Part shown: positions 57,231 through 64,000 of the stretch, piece after piece
Position numbering within the stretch: position 1 is the first letter of the stretch
Layout: every line of letters begins with the position of its first letter
Assembly: GCA_002197995.1 (NCBI GenBank)
Contig: NGZR01000007.1
Coordinates: forward strand, 2,438,399 to 2,502,398
Reading direction: 5' to 3'
Source: Gaeumannomyces sp. JS-464
Lineage: Eukaryota; Ascomycota; Sordariomycetes; Magnaporthales; Magnaporthaceae
DNA length: 64,000 nucleotides
Program-made: the position numbers and the translations under genes
Notes under the pieces: model-generated
Databases searched by the model: none
What the model saw: only the letters and a program-made list of their open reading frames with translations
Told to the model about the DNA's origin: nothing

Positions 57231-57549
57231 TTATCGGTAGCGGTTCGGAAAAGGGGGGAAGGCGGGGGGGGTTTGTTAAAGCCGTTATCCTTTCGACTTT
57301 TTCGTATATTTGCTCGTTTGCCGTAACGGGGGGTTTAACTAGCGGGGAGCTCGTTTTAAAAGCGAAATATGTTATAAGTAAAAAAGGCGGCCGTATATCG
57401 ATTCGGCTTTTAAATAATTGTAAATCTTTGCGGGGTTTGCCAACTAGTCGGCGTTTTAAAGTTCGGGTCGGTAAATTATTATCCGAATTTAAATTATTTT
57501 TTCGTTTTTTATTAGGGCTTATTAGCCTTCCGGTTCCGAAAGGTTAACG

Positions 57550-58860
57550 GGCTTGGAAAATAGGAAAAGTAACGTTTTTTATTAGTTTGTAAGCTGCGCT
57601 TTTTAACATAAACCTTTTCGGTCGGTTTTAATATGCTTTTTTTACTTTTCCTATAACGCGTTATGCCATTTCGCATTTTCGGTAAAAGGCCGAATGCGGT
57701 TTATTGCAGTTTATGCATTTAAATGTAGCTTTTTGCTATTAATAGTGGGCGTCGCATTAGTATTTTCCTTTTTAGTGTTTCGGTTTTCCGCAATACGGGC
57801 ACCGGTTCGGTTTAATGCAAAACTTTTAACGGTATTCCTATTCGAAGCAATTATAATATTGGTTAACTTTAACGTTTAATATAAACGGCTCGCAATTATA
57901 AATTACTGTTTTTATTACAAATCCTCGTTCGTATACTTAATCCGCTACCGTTACCGATTTAATACGGGCTAATATTATGGCATATTCGTAAAAGGTCCGG
58001 GCCGGCTATACGTGTATAAATTTAACTTTTGCGTTTCGGTTTTCGGCGTTTAAACTTTTAACAAGTGCGTTTGGGTTTTTTGGAAATGCTTCCTATTTAA
58101 AACCTCGAATTACTACGTCGTATATCCGCACCCGGATCGTTGCTTAATCGCCGAATACTTTTTTCACCTAATCGTTTTTTTTCTTATATTTTTTTGCGTT
58201 TGTTTAAAAGCATACTATTACGTTTCCGCTCCGAAATCGTTTCGTTACTTATATTATCGTACTTAGTTGGTTATTTAACGCTTATAAAGTGTTTATCGTT
58301 AATCGTTTTTTAATTGCTTTTAGGGGTTTTTTTACGTTTACGATAATTTTTCGTTCGATTTTCGACGGTATAAATCGAGGTGGGGGTTGCGCCGTGTTCG
58401 GGTATTATTAGCGTGGTTAGGTCGATTTGGTTCCGCCCGGCATTCGGGCCGGCAAGCCCGTGGCTAATGCAATAGCATAAGACTTTTTAATATTAGCTAA
58501 TGCTTTTTTAACTTTTTTAAGTATTTTTGCTTTAAGCTTTTGCAACGTGTTGTTAGTTATTAATCCTTTTACGGCGGTTTCGCGCTAGCGAGCCGCTTTC
58601 GCGTCGATTTTTCGCTTTGTTAACTCCGATACTAGTTGCAAAACTTCCAGCAACTTTCCAATAATTATAAAAGGCTTTAATTTATTAATAATCTCTTTTT
58701 TTTTTTATTTTAGCGGTTACGCGCCGGTTTCGTATCGGTATTACTACTTCCCCGCGTATTCGAAAACGCGTTAGGAGGATTCACCGTCGTGGCGTGCCGA
58801 CTAGCCGCAAGTTTAAAATCGATCGCTATCGATTTTTAGCCCGCGTTATCGGCGCGCGCA
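57550..58860 (-). pseudogene. LINE T ORF1 (gag-like)
   Basis: Minus-strand pieces include PFIIIGKLLEVLQLVSELTKRK (about 58680-58610), then GLPARMPGGTKSTLTTLIIP (about 58460-58400), and PKTETQKLNLYTY near 58050. A later part near 57700-57550 is basic. The arrangement, upstream of an endonuclease-RT frame, fits ORF1 of a Tad1-type LINE. No zinc knuckle is clear. Confidence 0.5.
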
Positions 58861-58985
58861 CGATACGGCATCGATCCGGGGTTAAGTCGGCTGCGAGGGG
58901 TTCGATTTTAGCGTTAAAATTGGATTATTTGGAAAGGTTAACCGGCTACGCGTTTTTAAGGTCGTAGCAGCTTTTTAAAAGTTTT

Positions 58986-59370
58986 TAACTTAATTGGAAC
59001 TTTTATCCGAAATAATATGGTCGGGAAATCCCCGGAATTTTTATTACGTATTTCGAAACCGTATTGCGCATTTTTTAACGCTTATTATATGCATTGCTTT
59101 AAGCTAAACGTATTTTAACAATTTGTTTATAATTATTATTAAATATTCCAAGCTTTTATCGTTCGCGGGCAATTCCGTTATAAAATTAATCGAAATTGTT
59201 TTTTAATATTAGTTTAATATTAAAAAGGGGCGGAAAAAAACTTATTTCGCTAGTTTTAAAAATCGGGATTTGCGGTAAATATCGCAATTACGTACAAAAC
59301 GCGCCACGTTTCGTACTATGCCTTTTTAATAATAATTTCGGCATAATATTTTAAACGTGTTATTTTTATT
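58986..59370 (-). pseudogene. Gypsy W integrase, N-terminal and core part
   Basis: The minus strand reads GIVRNVARFVRNCDICRKSR (about 59320-59265), the zinc-binding end of a gypsy integrase, then ISINFITELPANDKS (about 59185-59145) and, after frame changes, GFPDHIISDKSSN near 59040-59000. Similarity stops at about 58985, where LINE T begins. Confidence 0.8.
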
Positions 59371-61500
59371 TATGTGTTTTATAATTAGCAAAACGTAAAC
59401 TTTTTAAATTATTATAATTATTAATAGCTTTTAATTTGGAAATTATAAACGTTTTTTATATTGCAAAGCTTTTTACGCGTTAATAAAGCAGTTTATAATT
59501 TGTATTTTAATATTAACATTAGGTAAAAACTTGCGCGCGTTTTATTAAATTGCGTTTAGTTTTGTTTTATAAATAGGGTTTTAACGTAATGCTTTTTCTT
59601 ATAGCTTTATTATATTCGTTTTACGGAAAAAGTATATATTTAATAGTAAAATATTAAATTCGAAACGGGCAAATGTTATTTTCGTAGCTTGCGTTTTTTC
59701 CGTTTTTATTATAACCACGGTAATTACGAAATGGGTTAAATAAAAAACTGTTATTTTTTAAAGCATTATTAATTCGTTTTGCTTTTTTCGGAATAAAGCG
59801 TTCAGTAAAACGGCGTATTTTTTTAATTTATATTACAAATTGTAATCGAATTTTAATAATATTTCAATTTAACGCATTTATCGTTCGGATAATTTTCGCG
59901 GTTTAAAAAAGTATTTTAAAATTTTATAATTTGTTTAAATTTAAAATGGTTTTTTAACGTTTTAAAGTTTAATTTTTATATTTTAATACAAACGATTACG
60001 GTTAGCAGCTTTTTATCGTAAATAATATAATTTCGCTAGCTATTTTAAATTTTGCTAAATAAAAAGCGATTAATCGCTAAATCCCGTTTTTATTAAATTC
60101 GGAAAAGCATTTTCTTAATACCGTGTAAAAGCAATTCGTTTAATTCCTATTAAGTTAAAATAAAAACGTATATAAAAGTTAACTTAAGTTTTTTAAATGC
60201 TATTAATTTTTTTTATTTAATCGAAAAGTGCTTTTTTTTTCGTTAATACTATTAATAGTATTATTAAATCGAAATATTTATTAATAAAACCTCGGTAAAA
60301 GTTTGCGAAGTTTAAAAACTTATAAAATCCTTTTAGTTTTTTTAACGCCTTTTATTCGCGAATAGCACGAACTTTTTTCGTTAATATTATTAATAATATT
60401 GTTAAATCGAAATATTTGTCGATAAAACCTTAGTAAAAGTTTGCGAAGTTTAAAAACTTATAAAATCCTTTTAGTTTTTTTAACGCCTTTTATTAGCGGA
60501 TAGCACGAACTTTTTCCGGGTTTGCTTATATTCCTTTTTTTACTTTAATAATAAAGTTTAAATATTTAACTTTTTGCATTGCGAATTCGCTATTATCCAA
60601 GTTTAAATTAAGCCCGGCTTTGCAAAACCGTTAAAAAATTTCGCGTATTTTATTTATATGGTTTTTGCGTAACCTCGAAAAAAAATAAACACGTCGTTTA
60701 AATAAACCGATATAAAATCGTCCAAAATATCGACTAGCACGCCGTTAATATAACGTTAAAAAGTAATAAGGGCGCTTATTAAGCTAAATAGATATACTAG
60801 CTATTCGAATAAGCCGAACTTTATACGAAATGCAATTAATGCTCGTTTTTTTTTACCACGCGTATTTTATAAAAAGCGGAGCGTACATCGACTTTAGTAA
60901 ACCATTTCGCTTTAATTAAAAAGCGAAGTATTTTTTTTTACTAATAAAAGCGGGTAACGGTTTTGCTATATAATCGCATTAAATGCGCGGTAATTTACAT
61001 ATAAGCGTTAACTATTTATCGCTTTTTTTACTATTAGGATTAATATTACGGCCGGTAATAAACTGGCTTAAATTTAACCTTTATTTATAAAGTTTATAAT
61101 TTAACAGCGTAATTTTAAAAGTTAGTTTTTAAGCATGCTATATAATCGGCTATAAGGAAATTCCGGTTTATTTTTATTAACATTTTTTTTAACAAGATAT
61201 AATGGTTTAAATTACCCTGGTATAACGGCAAAATTAATGTTTTACTTTTATTAAAAAGGTTCGTAAAATTTCGCAATTTTATAAGTAATTTAAATATAGT
61301 TTAAAGTTAATTCGTAATTATTACAAACGCTAATAAAATTCGTATTATTTTTTTAATAACGTAATTGTAAATTCGTATTCGTAAGCTGGATTTCGGCGTT
61401 ATTTTTAACACGTTGCCGCGAAAATGCTGCCGATTATTACACCTAAATATTTACCGTTATTTAATTAAATGCGTAACTTTTAAACTAATATCGTTTTAAC
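59371..61500 (-). pseudogene. Gypsy W reverse transcriptase and RNase H
   Basis: The minus strand reads a palm segment ALIAFRIKFGLFE*LVYLFSL (about 60850-60790), RYINGVLVDILDDFISVYLNDVFIFF (about 60760-60685, YLDD to YLND), then HINKIR. A duplicated connection segment VRAIREQKALKKLKGFYKFLNF occurs at 60516-60241. RNase H should lie at about 60200-59700 but its residues are too decayed to list. Upstream, 61100-61500 is probably protease/RT N-terminal sequence. Confidence 0.75.
60241..60516 (-). repeat. 138-bp tandem duplication inside gypsy W pol
   Basis: Units 60241-60378 and 60379-60516 are tandem copies (period 138 bp, 46 codons, frame kept). They encode the RT-RNase H connection. About ten transitions and one transversion separate them by eye. 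Confidence 0.85.
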
Positions 61501-62437
61501 GGCTTTTATTCGAAAAAAGCCACCCGCCGCGTTTAATTTTACGCGGTTATATTTTATTTACAATAAGCTTAACATAACACTTTTAAGCATTTTTAGAATA
61601 ATATAAAATAAAGCAAAAAATACTTACCTATTTAAATTTAACTCGCATTTAACGATATAAATAATTACCCCGGTATGCGTTTTAGGATTATGCCGATTTA
61701 TTAAAGCTTTTAAAATTGGAACTTTTTAATTTTAATTTTTACCGCGAAACTTTCGCTTATCGCTACGTAATAATCGCAATTGAAATCCATTTATATATTA
61801 ACAAACTTAGCTAAATTAAACAATGCTAGAATTAAAAACGGGGGGCTGTTTATATTGCGTTTAATTTTTTTTAGCTCGTTTTTCCACTTTTTAAAATGTG
61901 TTTTCCTAATTGTTAATTTATTTTGTTATTACGGCGTTTTTATTTAATTAAAGCTCGTATTAAAGGCTATTTCTTTTCCCGTATCGGCGCCGGTTATTAT
62001 GGTTTATGCTATTAGCGCGGTTTTAAATCGGAACGCGTTACGATAACGATACGCCCGTTTTTCGTATTTTTAACTGCCGCAATTTAAACATCCTTTTATT
62101 TCGCGTCGTTAGTAAAAAACTTTTTAAAAAACCTATAATACTTTAAACTTACGTGCTTTTTAACCGCTATTTCTTTTTAAATTTATATTTGCCGCGTTTA
62201 TTTTTGTTTTTAAATATTTTTTAATTTATATATTACGTACTATGCGGTATGGTAAACTGCTGGTTTTTTATTAAATTTATTATTTATATCGATCGTTTTA
62301 ACGTTTAAACGATATATCGGTATTATTATAACCGCGTTTTTAAAAAGGAATGCAAAAGCGGTTTAAATAAAAGGAATAATTAAAACGACTTATTTCGGCG
62401 CTTAGTTACGTAATAACTTATTACGTAATAAACGTAA
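61501..62437. other. AT-rich 5' side of gypsy W
   Basis: A faint minus-strand trace (ALINRHNPKTHTGVIIYIVKC near 61710-61645) could be the gag/protease side of gypsy W. No zinc knuckle or LTR is identified. No other gene is seen. Confidence 0.35.
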
Positions 62438-62510
62438 AATATATTAGCTATAAATATAACTAACATATTTAACGAAAATATATTAATTATAAACATAGCT
62501 AACATATTTA
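62438..62510. repeat. Two imperfect tandem units of about 37 bp
   Basis: AATATATTA(G/A)(C/T)TATAAA-type units, each ending CTAACATATTTAACG, occur twice directly left of pogo C. Pogo C inserted at the TA that ends the second unit. Confidence 0.7.
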
Positions 62511-64000
62511 ACGTGGTTTATTAATAAGTAACGCATATTAGCGAATAACGCGTTTTTTATCGCGACTCGCGTTTCCCACTTCCAACTTTAATTGCTTAAC
62601 AACCACAAATAACATTCACATCCAACGAAGCTAAATTTGTTTTTGCCATACGGGCAATGCAATTTAACGCGCAATTAAACATGCGTTCGGCCGCTAAAAT
62701 TTACGACGTTTTTAAAGCTACGCTGCGTTGCCGACGCGTTAGCCAACCTTTTCGACGCGATTGCATGCCCAAATTACGAAAATTAACGGAATCCGAAAAA
62801 AGGCGCTTGTTAAATACATACTCGAGCTGGATTTTCGCGCATTTCCTCCCCGGCCTTTTGGTGTTAAAGCTATGGCTAACCGATTGCTCGCCGAACGCGA
62901 CGCGGGCACCGTTAGCAAGTATTAAGTTAACAAGTTCGTTAAACGCCGCGTAAAGCTCGGCACGCGTTGGATTCGAAAATACGACTACCAAAGGCCAAAT
63001 GCGAAAATCCTAAGCTCGTTTTTGCGTAGTTCGACTTTATACGGAATATTATAGCCAAATATGGCATTTAAAATAACGACATTTACAACTTCGACGAAAC
63101 CGGCTTCCTTATAAGCATAATCGCCGCCGTTATAATTATTATAACATCGGAAAGCCGTAATAAAGCAAAACTGGTTTAGTTTAGCAACCGGGAATAAGTT
63201 ACAATTATCCAAAAAGTTAATTATTGCGGTTAAACGGTCCTTTTTTTTATTATCGTTAAAAGGCAATACCATTTGGCCAATTGGTATTCGGAAACCGACT
63301 TTTTACGCAATTAGGTTATCGCAACGAGCGCTAACGGGTAAACTACGAACGAGCTCGGCTTAAAATGGATTTAGCATTTCGATAAATATATTATAACTCG
63401 TTTTACGAGGTTTTATCGTTTATTAGTGCTAAACGGTTACAAAAGCCACCATTTAACGGATTTCGAGCTTTATTACCAAAAACATAATATTATTACGCTT
63501 TATATGCCTTCGCATTCGTTTTACTTTTTTTAACCGCTTAACGTCGGGTATTTCGGCCTAATAAAGCGGGCGTACGGTCGACAAATCGAAAACCTAATAA
63601 GGTTACACGTTAACCACGTAATTAAGGTTAAGTTTTTTTCGGCGTTTAAAGCGGCATTTTTTAACTTTATAACCGAAAGAAATATTTAAAAAGGCTTTCG
63701 AAAAGCTGGCTTTACTTTTTTTAATCCAAATTCGGTTTTGAAAAAGCTGGATGTAAGGCTACGAATTTTAACTCCCTCGAAAACGCTTTTAAACGACCCC
63801 GAACCTTAAACTTCCAAAACGCCGCGAACGGTTAAAAAAGCAACTTCGCAATCCGAATATATTAAAACTCGGATTACCAATTACTAAAGCAGTTTTCCGA
63901 CACTTATATTAACGGTTGTAAACTAAATCGCAAAAAGGACGAAAGCGATAATACATAAGGTGGCCCTTTTCCGAGCTAAAATGTTTACGCTTAAAAAGGC
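62511..64000 (+). mobile_element. Pogo C, 5' part, runs off the window
   Basis: It begins ACGTGGTTTATTAATAAGTA next to TA at 62509-62510, sharing this end with pogo D. The right end lies beyond 64000. It is the best preserved of that end type and less AT-shifted than pogo D. Confidence 0.9.
62657..64000 (+). pseudogene. Pogo C transposase, 3'-partial
   Basis: HTH part: LNMRSAAKIYDVFKATLRCRR, then KLRKLTESEK. A short deletion in the adenine run near 62800 shifts the frame, after which ELDFRAFPPRPFGVKAMANRL and TRWIRKYDYQ continue. DDE core: FDETGFLISI near 63093 (first Asp kept), NGYKSHHLTDFELYYQK near 63430-63480. The C-terminal coil begins near 63850. The frameshift and RIP-type stops make it inactive, though it keeps one catalytic Asp that pogo A has lost. 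Confidence 0.85.

Larger units (their letters stand above)
52600..58985 (-). mobile_element. LINE T (minus): Tad1-like non-LTR retrotransposon, RIP-mutated
   Basis: ORF1 lies at about 58860-57550 and ORF2 from about 57230 leftward, on the minus strand, with endonuclease and reverse transcriptase motifs. It sits within the integrase of gypsy W. The 5' junction at about 58985 is where integrase homology stops; the 3' end, placed at the A-rich run near 52600, is uncertain. It is a different family from the LINE at 1-1993 and 3950-10075. Confidence 0.7.
49856..62508 (-). mobile_element. Gypsy W (minus): chromovirus interrupted by LINE T
   Basis: From right to left the minus strand carries protease-like sequence, reverse transcriptase, RNase H, the first part of integrase, a break at about 58985 where LINE T starts, then the integrase C-terminus and chromodomain at 51350-50400. 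The order fits one Ty3/gypsy chromovirus split by a LINE. LTRs were not found; both end coordinates are only the limits of neighbouring elements. It is strongly RIP-mutated. Confidence 0.65.

Noticed and set aside
60241..60516. Possible CRISPR-like or satellite repeat
   Set aside because: There are only two adjacent units of 138 bp without spacers, and they fall in frame within a gypsy pol gene.
32217..64000. Pogo D and pogo C as the two halves of one element split by everything between
   Set aside because: Both begin with the same left terminal repeat and overlap over the first 870 bp, so they are separate insertions; the 3' half of pogo D is missing.

Overview
This window looks like the border between a gene-bearing GC-rich segment and a long AT-rich isochore in a filamentous ascomycete (Pezizomycotina). 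The reasons are short GT-AG introns with fungal branch sites, a LITAF-domain gene, a NACHT/WD40 NLR relic, fungal LINE, Ty1/copia, chromovirus-type Ty3/gypsy and Fot1/pogo-like elements, and dense C-to-T/G-to-A decay of the kind made by repeat-induced point mutation (RIP). The species cannot be named from the sequence. I saw no rRNA, tRNA or CRISPR array.

Layout. 1-1993 is the 3' part of a barely mutated LINE with an open ORF2 end. 2395-3086 is a three-exon LITAF-like gene carrying one in-frame TAA. 3310-3745 is a broken NACHT-WD40 fragment. About 3950-10075 is a full-length but heavily mutated copy of the same LINE. 10165-10640 (minus) is a mutated protein-kinase fragment. From about 10.7 kb to the end almost everything is a nest of decayed transposons: gypsy Y (minus, about 11.7-12.9 kb); gypsy X (plus, in pieces between 15.97 and 32.2 kb) broken by pogo F, pogo G and pogo D; pogo F itself split by Copia-1 (19429-26974); pogo G split by pogo B (28551-30411); pogo A at 14111-15973; gypsy Z (plus, about 34.6-49.86 kb) whose 3' LTR is split by Copia-2 (42296-49732); gypsy W (minus, about 50-62.4 kb) interrupted in its integrase by LINE T (minus, about 52.6-58.98 kb); and pogo C from 62511 past the window end.

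The most notable signals are: (1) a RIP-like mutation spectrum that spares CpG almost completely, so that the AT-rich DNA is CpG-rich relative to its composition; (2) an antisense, cysteine-motif reading frame between pol and the 3' LTR in both Copia copies; (3) pogo elements that share one transposase but carry different terminal inverted repeats with iterated subterminal motifs; (4) an in-frame 138-bp tandem duplication in the gypsy W reverse transcriptase/RNase H connection; (5) RIP-type stop codons in host sequences flanking the LINEs.

All families and domains were read by eye from translations. Boundaries given without terminal repeats or target-site duplications are approximate.
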